From assembly GCA_023386315.1 (NCBI GenBank), contig JAEWJZ010000014.1:67001-131000 (forward strand): a stretch of 64,000 nt of DNA. Reading direction: 5' to 3'. Shown in pieces: positions 1 through 9,018 of the stretch. The stretch is from Bacillota bacterium. Lineage in GTDB: Bacteria > Bacillota > Clostridia > Lachnospirales > Lachnospiraceae. Each line of letters starts with the position of its first letter. Position 1 is the stretch's first letter. Both the position numbers and the translations under genes were made by a program. The notes beneath the pieces were generated by a model. That model saw only the letters and a list, made by a program, of their open reading frames with translations. It did not search any database and was not told the origin of the DNA.

Positions 1-1
1 T

Positions 2-1021
2 GATTTAAATAGTATAAGGTTACCATTAAGTGAGGTTAGTGATTTAGAACCTCTTAGTAACTTAAGTAATTTAGAAAAGTTAGATTTATACTGGTGTAAC
101 GTTAGTGATATTACACCTTTAAGTAAATTAACTAAGTTAGAGTATTTAAATATATCTACAAATAAGATTAAAGATGTTTCTTCATTGAGTAATTTAATTA
201 ATTTAAAACAATTACGGTTGAGTGGAAATCAAATAAATGATATTGAACCGCTTAGTCGGTTAATAAATTTAACCTACTTGACTTTGGATGATAATAGTAT
301 TACTAATATTGAACCTATAATCAACCTAATACCAAATTGTTTTATAAGCATAAATTGGCAGATAATTGTTTTAAAACCTGAATTACTCCATATAGAAAAA
401 ATGGGTTCTGTTTATACATTAATGAATCCATTAAAGGGAGTAGATGATCTGAATTTATCTACTTCATTCTATGAGCTTTCAGATAATGGTTACTACGTTG
501 CACCAAACTTTATTTGGGAGAATATGGATGAAAATAATTTATATGTTAATTTTGATTTAACAAATTATAATGGGGGATATTTTAGTTATGGAGGATATAT
601 AACACAGCCAATAGAATGGGAAGCACCATCTATTGTTACACCAGGCAATACTTCTCACGGCACTAACTCTTCATCAAGCAGTGAATCTACGTCGAACAAA
701 GACAATACAAAAGCAATAGGAGCGTGGAAACAGGATGATGCTGGATGGTGGTTCCAGAAAACCGATGGTTCATATCCTAAGAATGAGTGGTTATTAAATA
801 ATGGTTTCTGGTATTGGTTCAATGAAGCTGGATATATGGCGACGGGGTGGGTGCTGTATAATAATAGCTGGTATTATTTAAATTTATCGGGGGCTATGGC
901 AAAAGGATGGATTGAGCAGAATGGTAACTGGTATTATCTAAATACATCAGGAGCTATGGTGGTTAATACTACTACACCAGATGGTTATTTGGTTGATGCC
1001 AACGGGGTTTGGATTAATTAG
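2..1021 (+). CDS. Leucine-rich-repeat surface protein with C-terminal cell-wall-binding repeats (5' truncated by window)
   Basis: The reading frame is open from base 2, so the true start lies outside the window. The visible N-terminal third is a run of internalin-type leucine-rich repeats of about 22 residues (pattern L..L..L.L..N.I.DI.PLS.L) ending near base 330. A linker of about 100 residues follows, then a Ser-rich spacer and three or four cell-wall-binding repeats (GWWFQ, GFWYWFNEAGYMATGW, WYYLN.SGAMAKGW) reaching the stop. LRRs suggest protein or glycan binding outside the cell, and the repeats suggest noncovalent anchoring to choline-bearing or similar wall polymers. The frame is very AT-rich, more so than the repeat proteins further right. 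Transposase relics lie directly downstream. The family assignment is secure; the ligand is unknown. Confidence 0.85.
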   Translation, partial: DLNSIRLPLSEVSDLEPLSNLSNLEKLDLYWCNVSDITPLSKLTKLEYLNISTNKIKDVSSLSNLINLKQLRLSGNQINDIEPLSRLINLTYLTLDDNSITNIEPIINLIPNCFISINWQIIVLKPELLHIEKMGSVYTLMNPLKGVDDLNLSTSFYELSDNGYYVAPNFIWENMDENNLYVNFDLTNYNGGYFSYGGYITQPIEWEAPSIVTPGNTSHGTNSSSSSESTSNKDNTKAIGAWKQDDAGWWFQKTDGSYPKNEWLLNNGFWYWFNEAGYMATGWVLYNNSWYYLNLSGAMAKGWIEQNGNWYYLNTSGAMVVNTTTPDGYLVDANGVWIN

Positions 1022-1164
1022 ATATTATTAAATATGATGAAGATCCAGTTGATAAGTATCGCAAAATTCGGTATAATCATGGCTTAAATTTTTTTCAGTC
1101 GATTATTAGTTTTACCAGTTCATCTTCCGGAACATTATTTCTTGGATAATGCATTAACTGCTCA

Positions 1165-1400
1165 AGCAAATAAAAAAGTATGAGGAAAGACTGGATAATA
1201 GAAAAAACTCAGTCAAACCTCTGGTAGATGCCTATTTTGAGTGGGTAAAAGAGTATGCCGGTAAAACGGGATTGGATAAAAGTAAGAAACTAGCAGGTGC
1301 CCTTAATTATTCCATCCATCAGGAACAATTTCTAAGAGTATTTCTGGAGGATCCGGAAATACCTCTTGATAACAATGATGCAGAGAGAAGATCCGGTTGG
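1165..1400 (+). pseudogene. IS66-family transposase C-terminal relic
   Basis: In the frame that contains base 1272, the translation from about 1165 (YEERLDNRKNSVKPLVDAYF) to LDNNDAERR near 1390 matches the C-terminal part of IS66 transposases, where a D-N-N-x-A-E-R block is conserved. A stop lies just upstream of the recognisable segment and the catalytic N-terminal portion is absent. The frame runs straight into an unrelated IS256 transposase segment, so this is a fossil. No IS66 end or accessory orf was found nearby. Assignment is from remembered family motifs. Confidence 0.65.
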
Positions 1401-1895
1401 TCTATTGTTGCTATTGGAGTCAACGAGGATGAATGTCATGAAATTATTGGCGTAGCCGAAGGCACGAAGGAAGGCCGTGAAAGCTGGAGAACATTCTTTG
1501 TATGGCTAAAAGTTATGCTGCTGAAGGCTATCCATGCTCAAGAATGCAAAACATCTGCAAAAGAAAAGGCTAAACAAGTAGCGGATAAACTTCGCGAGAT
1601 GAAATTAACTTCTGCAGCTAAAAAGGTTGAAGATGGAATCGAGGAAAACCTAACATATATGGATTTTCCCAGACAACACTGGACTAGAATCCGCATCAAC
1701 AATCCATTGAACGTCTAAACCGGGAAATCAAACGTAGAACCCGTGCTATTGGCGCTTTTCCTGACGGGCAAAGTGCTTTAATGCTTGTTTGTGCCAGACT
1801 GCGACACGTTGCTGGAACCCAATGAGGTACAAAGCGCTACATGAATATGGAGCATCTGAAAGAATTGGATCTCCAGAATCAGTCTGATATGATAG
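1400..1895 (+). pseudogene. IS256 (mutator)-family transposase relic
   Basis: From about 1400 the frame encodes IS256-type sequence: VAIGVNEDECHEIIGVAEG, then a jump from FVWLKV to MLLKAIHAQE that removes the segment of about 45 residues normally between them, then the usual tail with YMDFPRQHWTRIR. A one-base deletion near 1706 turns the expected NPLERLNREI into NPLNV-stop. In the shifted frame RLNREIKRRTRAIGAFPDG continues, a Trp codon has become TGA near 1825, and GTKRYMNMEHLKELDL ends at 1903. Deletion, frameshift and nonsense mutation all show an inactive copy. Confidence 0.8.
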
Positions 1896-1926
1896 CCGGT
1901 TGACCACCGGCTATCATATCAGACTG
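1880..1926. repeat. Perfect 21-bp inverted repeat, 5-nt loop
   Basis: The arms 1880-1900 and 1906-1926 are exact reverse complements around the loop TGACC. The left arm overlaps the last codons of the decayed IS256 transposase. It may be the element's own terminator or part of its right end. The bases just beyond (TTGACACTATCT near 1950) look like an IS256-type terminal repeat, but no left partner was found. Confidence 0.7.
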
Positions 1927-1971
1927 AAATACAATTTGCAAAAAAATCTTGACACTATCTCAGATGGTTGA

Positions 1972-3666
1972 CTAAAGTATTATCTTATCGAAAATTTTTT
2001 CCAATCTTTTTACGATTAAAGCTTCTGTCTGCTCCGCAGCATTACGATTCTCAGCACTTACAGAAAGATATACTTTTAATTTTGGTTCTGTTCCAGAAGG
2101 CCGAATCACAATAGAGGCGTTTTTCTCCAGCATATACTTTAAGACATCAGATTTGGGAAGTTGATTAATTCCTTCAAGATAATCCCTGACTTCAATTACG
2201 TCCAACCCCTCAACATTTTTTAAAGGATTCTTACGCAGCTCCTGCATTATTTTCTGCATTTTCTGAAAACCTTCGGCCCCCTCAAAGGTATAACTATGCA
2301 ATGTATTTAAACAGTATCCGTATTTTTTATATAATTCCTCCAAAACATCAATTAAACTTACACCCATAGTTTTATAATAAGCAAACATTTCGCAAATCAT
2401 CAAAGCCCCAACTACAGCATCCTTATCACGCACATATCCACCAGTTAAATACCCATAGCTCTCCTCAAACCCCAGGATGAAACGATCCTCTTCTCCTTTT
2501 TCCTCCAGAAACCCAATTTGCTCACCAATAAATTTGAAGCCGGTTAACACATCAATTACTTGTACTCCATAATCTTCTGCAATTCTATTTGCCATATCTA
2601 TAGTTACAATAGTTTTTACCAGAATCGGGTTATTTGGCATTTTTCCAAGAGCACTTCTGCGTTTACATATATAATCAAGGAGCAACATCCCAACTTCATT
2701 TCCCGTTAATAGTACATAATCATCGTCATTGCGCACTGCGATTCCTACACGGTCACAATCTGGATCTGTAGCTAATAACAATTCACTGCCTCTTTCTTTT
2801 GCATCCCGAAGTCCCAACTCCAGCGCCTCTTTAATTTCAGGATTCGGATATGGGCATGTCGGAAACTCTCCATCTGGCTTTTCCTGTTCTTTCACTACTG
2901 AAATATTGGTGAATCCGTTATTTTTCAATATCTTAGTTACACAATCTAGCCCTGATCCATTTAAAGGAGTGTAAATTATAGAAAAGCCTTTATCTATTTG
3001 CTCTCCACACAATGATTGTAAAGATACTGCGTTAAGATACTCATCAACTACCTTATCATCAATAAAAGAGATTTTACCTTCAAGTATCCCTTCTTCGAAT
3101 GGTACCCTTCTCACATCTTTAAAGATATCTAACTTTTCTATTTCCTTTAAAATAGAATTAGCAGCATCTGTAGTAATTTGGCAGCCATCCTTCCCATAAA
3201 CTTTATAGCCGTTATATTTAGATGGATTATGACTGGCGGTAATTACTATACCACCTGAACACTTTAGGTATCGAACGGCGTATGATAATGATGGTGTTGG
3301 CATTAGTTTAGGATAAATATATACATGTATTCCATTTGCTGCAAACACCTCTGCAGCAACTTTAGCGAATACATCTGATTTTATACGGCTATCATAAGCA
3401 ATTGCAACTGATGGAGAGCAAACTGATTTATTTAAATAATTACTATATCCCTGAGTAGCTTTTGCCACCGTATAGATATTCATACGGTTAGAACCTGCTC
3501 CAATAACACCACGTAGACCGCCTGTACCAAATTCCAGGTCTCTATAAAAGCGATCAGTAATCTCTACTTCAGAATTCTTTATATTATCTAATTCTAAATT
3601 CAAATCCTCATCTGCTAATTTTAAACTTCTCCATTCATTCCATGATTTTATTATATGTTCATCCAT
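1972..3666 (-). CDS. pgcA: Phosphoglucomutase/phosphomannomutase (alpha-D-phosphohexomutase)
   Basis: This cytosolic enzyme interconverts hexose 6- and 1-phosphates, supplying glucose-1-P or mannose-1-P for nucleotide sugars. At 564 residues it has the length of the Firmicute PgcA group. All four family signatures are visible: the phosphoserine loop TASHNP (143-148, Ser145), the metal loop DPDCDR (301-306), the sugar-specificity loop GFEESYG (399-405) and the phosphate-binding RPSGTEPK (522-529). The N-terminal DLEFGTGGLRG block is also typical. A GGGAG site precedes the ATG. It sits next to the manC/gmd/rmd locus on the same strand and could provide mannose-1-P for it, although a transposase relic separates them. 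Which hexose it prefers cannot be read from sequence. Confidence 0.93.
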   Translation of the reverse strand: MDEHIIKSWNEWRSLKLADEDLNLELDNIKNSEVEITDRFYRDLEFGTGGLRGVIGAGSNRMNIYTVAKATQGYSNYLNKSVCSPSVAIAYDSRIKSDVFAKVAAEVFAANGIHVYIYPKLMPTPSLSYAVRYLKCSGGIVITASHNPSKYNGYKVYGKDGCQITTDAANSILKEIEKLDIFKDVRRVPFEEGILEGKISFIDDKVVDEYLNAVSLQSLCGEQIDKGFSIIYTPLNGSGLDCVTKILKNNGFTNISVVKEQEKPDGEFPTCPYPNPEIKEALELGLRDAKERGSELLLATDPDCDRVGIAVRNDDDYVLLTGNEVGMLLLDYICKRRSALGKMPNNPILVKTIVTIDMANRIAEDYGVQVIDVLTGFKFIGEQIGFLEEKGEEDRFILGFEESYGYLTGGYVRDKDAVVGALMICEMFAYYKTMGVSLIDVLEELYKKYGYCLNTLHSYTFEGAEGFQKMQKIMQELRKNPLKNVEGLDVIEVRDYLEGINQLPKSDVLKYMLEKNASIVIRPSGTEPKLKVYLSVSAENRNAAEQTEALIVKRLEKIFDKIIL

Positions 3667-3791
3667 TTTTTTTTAAAGCTCCCATTTTATATATATTTAA
3701 TAACACCACTTTATAATTTTTTGATAAAAAATGCCGTACAGAGCACTTTGCTGTATAATAAGTTTGCATACTAAATATTACGAAGGAAGTA

Positions 3792-4854
3792 CTCCTGTAC
3801 GACGAACTAATTAAACAACAAAAAAAACTAATTAGTAGACTTTATTGGTATTTTCACAATTATTTTGATACTTTTTCCGCACCATCTGTGGATATACTGT
3901 TTTATCCATGCTCGCTATGGAATCGGCAAATTCCATACACTACCTGTACCGGCATTTCCTCTCAGGCATAACAGAAAAATCTCTAAACTCCTTTTATTAT
4001 GCCCACTCCTATATCAAAGTGGACGATTCCGGGTTCATGAACATGACCGCCTCTATGGCTTTAAAACTGATTCCGGATTCCTTAAAATCACAGCCGATTT
4101 TCTTCTGCATAGACGACACCATGGTTTCGAAGTATGGTAAAAAGTTAGAAGATGTGTCCAGCTCTTCGACCATGCTGCGCATAGCGAATCTAACCGTCTT
4201 AACGGACACTGTTTTGCTAGCCTCATGCTTTGCGGCATCTGGTAAGCCCAAAGGAATCTTGCCTGTATCGTAGACGAGCATTCCAATCTGGACCTCATGT
4301 GCAATGCCAGATACGATTCTGTCATGTATGACCCGCTGCCTGCCGTAGTCAACAGGAAGAAGAGGCAGACCAGCAAAGCATAGGGACCGGATTTCACTCA
4401 CAGAAGATGTTCTTCTTTCCGATGAAAAAACAGGGGGTTACTATATTGACGTACGCCGTGTCCTTACAAATCGATTTGGAGAAAGCGAACTCCTTTTGCT
4501 AGAATATCGAAGTAAGCTATTACGAACAGAAGACCTTCTGATCACTATGCAGCTATATGCTGCACAGCCGGAAAGAGATCGAGCTGCTGATTAACCTGAT
4601 CAATCTTTCGTATTGCTCCATGAGAATACTGCCCTACCAGGAGGAATCTTTTTCAAAGTACCGTTTTGAAAGTGTAGAAATTTCAGTTTTCTCTCAGCGA
4701 GCAAATCCGACAGCAGATATTTTTTGTCACTTTCGTGCGAAACTGCAATAAAATCCAATGCGGCTATAAAGGCATTGAAACATCTGATACAGCAGCAGTG
4801 CTGGCACTTTTAAAACCTGTAAAGTGGTTAGCTAAATTAATCGCTAACTTTTAA
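3792..4854 (+). pseudogene. Decayed DDE transposase, IS4/IS701-like group
   Basis: Pieces of one transposase lie in order on the plus strand in several frames. They are YDELIKQQKKLISRLYWYFH from about 3797; MLAMESANSIHYLYRHFLSG from 3908 after a frameshift; FCIDDTMVSKYGKKLEDV near 4110; LFDHAAHSESNRLNGHCFAS in another frame from about 4163; and a 3' part with RKEIELLINLINLSYCSMRI, QIFFATFVRNCNKIQ-like and YKGIETSDTAAVLALLKPVK sequence, ending in a stop at 4852-4854. Several frameshifts and in-frame stops make it inactive. Short open frames inside it are fragments, not genes. The family call rests on motif memory. The final 18 bases overlap the end of the acyltransferase gene on the other strand. 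Confidence 0.75.
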
Positions 4855-5937
4855 AATATATTTGTCCCAACCCTTACGTATTAAGTTATTTAGTGGTTTT
4901 TCAACAACATAATACAGCACTGCGGCACTGATTAATGAAATAAAAAATGAAATGCAGGTAATCAAAGCAATATGACTTATTCGAGTAATAAGATAGCCAA
5001 AATGTTGGACAAGATACAAATATACCAGCTGGTGAATCATATAAAACGAAAATGATATTTCTCCTAACCACACAAACACTCTTTTACTTAGCAAGCGCGA
5101 AATCGCTCCTCGACCAAAAGCAAAAGCATAAACTATAAATGAACCTGGAATGAGATAAAACATTCCATCTTTCAAATTCCAATTTACGTTATTAAGCAAA
5201 CCAAACGTAGTAAACAAAATCAATGACAACAAACTTGTAATCTCCATAAGAGTATACCTATTTTGTTCTATTTTGTTTAGTTCTACTTTATTTTGTTCCG
5301 TTCTATTCTGTTCCGTATACTGACAAATTAACATACCAGAAATAAAATCCAGCACTCTGATAAATGGATTAATATAAAGCACCCATCCTGCGTCAAGGAG
5401 CATTCCTCTGTTAGCAACCGCTACCAACAACAAGCTAAACGCGCACAGAAAAGCAAATATAATAGTTAAATTCTTACGGTTAACTTTTACTAAAAGTAAA
5501 AATGCTAAGTAAAAAAACAACTCCGTAGATATGCTCCAAGAAACTGCATTGAACGTAAAGGCGAAATTCGACTGCGGAGCTGGAATCCAACTTTGAAGCA
5601 TAAGCAGGTTTACAAAAGCCTGTAAACCAAAAGTACCTTTATTAATAGTGAAAGCGATCAAAAATGTTACAAAATGAACAGGGAAAAGTCTTGCCAATCT
5701 ATAAACAATAAACGAATCGCCTCTCACTTTCCCAGTTTCAATGGATTTCTTATATGCATAGCAAATCACAAAACCACTCAAGATAAAAAAGAAATCAACA
5801 CCGAAAAAACCTTCAATCAGCACACGTGAAATCGGCTCCCACCCAGGAAGTGCCAGTGCATTAAAAATATCTGTGTGATGAATGAAAACCGCAAAAGCAA
5901 ATAAGAAACGTAGAGAAGTAAGTGGTTTTATTTTCAT
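4837..5937 (-). CDS. Membrane acyltransferase (acyltransferase-3 / OafA-like family)
   Basis: The protein is a 366-residue polytopic membrane protein of the acyltransferase-3 family, which transfers acetyl or other acyl groups to extracytoplasmic sugars. The N-terminus has the family hallmarks: LTSLRFLFAFAVFIHH with the conserved His pair, and GFFGVDFFFILSGFVICY. About ten hydrophobic segments follow. A loop near residues 207-226 carries four tandem five-residue units (EQNR-like). Its start codon overlaps the stop of the upstream 955-residue glycosyltransferase by four bases, so translation is probably coupled and it likely decorates the same polysaccharide. The 3' end abuts and slightly overlaps a transposase relic, so the last few codons may come from the insertion. 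O-acetylation is the most likely chemistry; the acceptor is inferred. Confidence 0.88.
   Translation of the reverse strand: MKIKPLTSLRFLFAFAVFIHHTDIFNALALPGWEPISRVLIEGFFGVDFFFILSGFVICYAYKKSIETGKVRGDSFIVYRLARLFPVHFVTFLIAFTINKGTFGLQAFVNLLMLQSWIPAPQSNFAFTFNAVSWSISTELFFYLAFLLLVKVNRKNLTIIFAFLCAFSLLLVAVANRGMLLDAGWVLYINPFIRVLDFISGMLICQYTEQNRTEQNKVELNKIEQNRYTLMEITSLLSLILFTTFGLLNNVNWNLKDGMFYLIPGSFIVYAFAFGRGAISRLLSKRVFVWLGEISFSFYMIHQLVYLYLVQHFGYLITRISHIALITCISFFISLISAAVLYYVVEKPLNNLIRKGWDKYILKVSD
5257..5316. repeat. Four tandem 15-bp units inside the acyltransferase gene
   Basis: On the minus strand four imperfect 15-base units encode TEQNR, TEQNK, VELNK and IEQNR. Unit length is a multiple of three, so copy-number change would alter loop length without breaking the frame. 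Confidence 0.8.
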
Positions 5938-8801
5938 AGTATGTTCTCCCTTTTTAATTCACTGTTAATAATATTAAGTATACTTTCTCCGCACTCGTTC
6001 CAAGTTACGTTGTGATATTCACTTGCTATATACCGCTCTTTTTCTTCCAACTTGTCAGGATACTGCACATAGTGCATTATCTTATCTGCCCACTCCTGTG
6101 TACTGAATGCTGGAACGTAATCAACAAAATCCTGCCCTACTTCACGAAGCGGTGCATTATCACTGCAAAGGCAGAACTTGCCATAGCCAAGTGACTCTGG
6201 AACAGTAAGAGACCAGCCCTCGTATATTGACGGCACTAATGTAAACAGGCAGTTTCTATACAAACAGTCGAGTTGTTCATCGCTAAACGAGTTTATTATA
6301 ATATTACCTTTATGAACCCTTTTGTCATTTTCGTAGAGTCTGTAAAACATATCCGAATTCCACCCCCAACCACCGCATATAATAAGCTGGGGAACGTTTT
6401 CTGGGTCATACCGTTCTAACATATCAAGGAACGCAAAGTAGAGCGTCTGGTAATTCTTTCTCTCTTGTATTGTGCCAACAGCAAGTATAAATTGACGCTT
6501 TACCCCAATATCTTTCAGTATATCCTTATCTTTGTCTGCGTCATTCGACAATACAACGCTATCGCTGCCCCACTTAACCGCTACTCCTCTGGGAACTTTT
6601 CCGTACTTGTTGGTAAAGTATTCGTCCCCGTCCCTTTTTGCCGTTTCTCCTCCATATATGACTAAACTCGCTGCCTCGTGTACGGTTTTGAAATAAGCTT
6701 CATTTTCCAGAACTGTATATCCCAAATGTGTCTGCGGAATTATAGTTGGTGTAAAATCATATATTGTAGATATATATTTAAATCCTATACAGTTTGCTGC
6801 AACAGTCAGACTGTTAGCTATTTTTTTATGTATAAAATGCGACAAAGAAATAACAATATCATCCTTTTTGAATGGCATCGACTCAATAATCTTATTATTC
6901 GGTGAACTTAATTTATAGGCAACATTTTCTGTCTTATTATTTTTATTGATCAAATCAATATTATTGTTTGTAATCTTTTGAATAATCGGCAACGCAAGTC
7001 TGCAAGGAATCAACGTAAACGACATCCAGCCCGCATCTTTCAATAACCTTTTGTTTACGTTCGTTTTCTTTATTCCTTTGCCGGATTCTTTTAGACAGTT
7101 TACCTTACTTTGAATACTATGAAGAATTTGCACCATATTTGAATCGGAATTAGCAAATTTAAGTTCATCTAAAAATGAGACATCAATCTCAATCGCTCCT
7201 TTATCGGAATCAAAATAAACTAAATTCAGATTTCTGCAATGCAATAGCAAATACTTTAGTATCATTAAATCAGCTTTGATTATGCCATTTAATGCTGTAA
7301 CATGATAATCCGCTATTAGATTTAGACAATACCAGACATTTTGTTTATAATTTATCGAAGAAACTTCTTTTTGCACTTTAACCAATACATTATTAATATC
7401 CACAGTACTTTCATACCATGTTGTATTCTTCCAACTTGCCTTAACTTTCTCTTCATATTCCCTGCGTAACGAGTCCGATGTAATGAGTTTTTGCATTTCA
7501 TCCGCCCACGCCTGAGGGTCAAGATAACGATCAACATATGCAACGAAGTTCTCACCGGTTTCCCTCAAAGACGGTATGTTGGAAACTAAGCAACATTTAT
7601 TGAGATTCAGTGCTTCTGGAAGTGTGAGAGACCACCCCTCGCCTACACTTGAATGTACAAAAAACAAACAATGCTTATACAACGTATTAAGTTCATCATC
7701 ATTCGGAGAAAGTTGCACAAAGTACGGTGCCACATTGGGGTCACGCTTTATATCTGACTCCACACCTTGTAAAATATATTTCGCACAGATGACAACTGAC
7801 GGTAATTCTTCGGGAGACATTTTTTGCGATAAGATAACAAAAGCCTTGTAAATACTATCATAGTTTTTGTGCCCGATTTCGTTTCCAACAAGTAAAACAA
7901 AGCGTTTTTTTATTTTGTTTCTTTCGCATAGTTTGTTTATATCAACTTCACCTGTTGATATATCGCTACCCCACTTTAATGGTGTACCCGGAACAAAAGG
8001 CAGCCCCATTGCTTCCTGATGTTTATAGCTGTCAATCATTGCGTTTTTGCCGCCAAAAATTATATGGTCAGCTAAAATAAAACTTGTTTTAAAACTTCTC
8101 AAAAAGGTGAATTTATTATCTGAATCAAGAAAGCTAGTTGTATTAGTATTGAGAATCACCGTATCATAAATAACATTGACGACTTTTATATCTACGCCGC
8201 TTCTTCTAATACTTCTAAAAGCGTTTTCAACTTCTAATATTATCCAGCCCATAACATACAAGACGTCCCCATCACTAAACGGGTGTTTTACTGTTCTCTT
8301 ACTTAGTGTATGTTCAGATTTCATATCAGACGAATGGATTTTACGAACAATATTTCTGCTCCTGTTCGTTATCCAAAGCATAAAAGACCACAATGCCATC
8401 GGTACTGTACCAACTAATCCGATTATAAATATTAAAGGTGATGCTAAAGGTACGCCACTTATAAGCAACTTCAGAAATTTGAAGTATCTCCTCATCCTAC
8501 TGCCAGATGTATTATAGGCCTGTTCAAGTGCAGGATATGTTGTTTTACCAGATTGGATGCTCACATCGCTTTTTTTATTCTTTTTAAGGTATTCTTCGTA
8601 AGCCTTTATTGGATTATCCGACTTAATTATGGACATTTCTTCAGCATTAAGTTCTCTGATTTCATTATCTTTACCAACAAAAAACTTAATACCATGATTA
8701 ATATCCAAAAGATGGTGTGCAACAAGAAGTTCCGCACGGCAAATGCCCGAAAGAAAATTCAAATTTAATATTGTTTGATTCATACACATCCAAATCGACA
8801 T
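5934..8801 (-). CDS. Double-domain GT4 glycosyltransferase with internal membrane hairpin
   Basis: This 955-residue protein holds two GT-B (GT4-type) units. The first C-terminal lobe (about 300-470) has LLVGNEIGHKNY and EGWSLTLPEALN; the second (about 765-950) has LAVGTIQERKNY and YEGWSLTVPESLG. The E-x7-E donor-site pattern is kept in both. A hydrophobic stretch at about 112-145 looks like a membrane hairpin or monotopic anchor inserted in the first unit. Fused GT4 pairs usually make processive or two-linkage repeats, so this is a candidate polymer-building enzyme for the D-rhamnose-type polysaccharide. AAGGAG lies eight bases before the ATG. It is downstream of wzt after a gap that carries a gmd relic, and is coupled to the acyltransferase. 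Donor sugars are unknown. Confidence 0.85.
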   Translation of the reverse strand: MSIWMCMNQTILNLNFLSGICRAELLVAHHLLDINHGIKFFVGKDNEIRELNAEEMSIIKSDNPIKAYEEYLKKNKKSDVSIQSGKTTYPALEQAYNTSGSRMRRYFKFLKLLISGVPLASPLIFIIGLVGTVPMALWSFMLWITNRSRNIVRKIHSSDMKSEHTLSKRTVKHPFSDGDVLYVMGWIILEVENAFRSIRRSGVDIKVVNVIYDTVILNTNTTSFLDSDNKFTFLRSFKTSFILADHIIFGGKNAMIDSYKHQEAMGLPFVPGTPLKWGSDISTGEVDINKLCERNKIKKRFVLLVGNEIGHKNYDSIYKAFVILSQKMSPEELPSVVICAKYILQGVESDIKRDPNVAPYFVQLSPNDDELNTLYKHCLFFVHSSVGEGWSLTLPEALNLNKCCLVSNIPSLRETGENFVAYVDRYLDPQAWADEMQKLITSDSLRREYEEKVKASWKNTTWYESTVDINNVLVKVQKEVSSINYKQNVWYCLNLIADYHVTALNGIIKADLMILKYLLLHCRNLNLVYFDSDKGAIEIDVSFLDELKFANSDSNMVQILHSIQSKVNCLKESGKGIKKTNVNKRLLKDAGWMSFTLIPCRLALPIIQKITNNNIDLINKNNKTENVAYKLSSPNNKIIESMPFKKDDIVISLSHFIHKKIANSLTVAANCIGFKYISTIYDFTPTIIPQTHLGYTVLENEAYFKTVHEAASLVIYGGETAKRDGDEYFTNKYGKVPRGVAVKWGSDSVVLSNDADKDKDILKDIGVKRQFILAVGTIQERKNYQTLYFAFLDMLERYDPENVPQLIICGGWGWNSDMFYRLYENDKRVHKGNIIINSFSDEQLDCLYRNCLFTLVPSIYEGWSLTVPESLGYGKFCLCSDNAPLREVGQDFVDYVPAFSTQEWADKIMHYVQYPDKLEEKERYIASEYHNVTWNECGESILNIINSELKRENIL

Positions 8802-8825
8802 CTAATTTACTCCTTAATGCGTATT

Positions 8826-8935
8826 TTATATCAGGTCATTCTCGACCATACGCTGTACCATTTGTGTGAATGGAATTTCACGCTTCCAGTCTAGCGTTGT
8901 TCTGACTTTTAAGCAAGTTGTCTGCATCGCTCTCC
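8826..8935 (-). pseudogene. Relic of a second gmd (GDP-mannose 4,6-dehydratase) 3' end
   Basis: Reading the minus strand from about 8935 down to a stop at 8826-8828 gives LDWKREIPFTQMVQRMVEND followed by LI and stop. This is the characteristic C-terminal tail of GDP-mannose dehydratases (compare [20 protein letters not shown] of the intact copy ending at 11394). Nothing recognisable precedes it. It sits between wzt and the 955-residue glycosyltransferase and suggests past recombination or gene replacement inside the locus. Confidence 0.65.
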
Positions 8936-9018
8936 CTCAAGACACATAGTCCGCATATAGCTTGCTAAGCAATGGTTTGGGGGTTGCTTCTTCTTCAAAT
9001 TATACGATATTATGATGA

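Noticed and set aside
1272..1718. 148-residue open frame as an intact transposase or novel gene
   Set aside because: It joins fragments of two transposase families, with a large internal deletion, a frameshift and a nonsense mutation downstream.
4009..4401. Minus-strand open frames opposite the transposase relic
   Set aside because: They are antisense to recognisable transposase sequence, have no ribosome site and show no family resemblance.
4557..4751. Short plus-strand open frame as an independent gene
   Set aside because: Its translation is an internal piece of the decayed transposase spanning 3792-4854.
5257..5316. Phase-variation switch in the acyltransferase
   Set aside because: Units are 15 bases, so gain or loss does not shift the frame; only length variation is possible.
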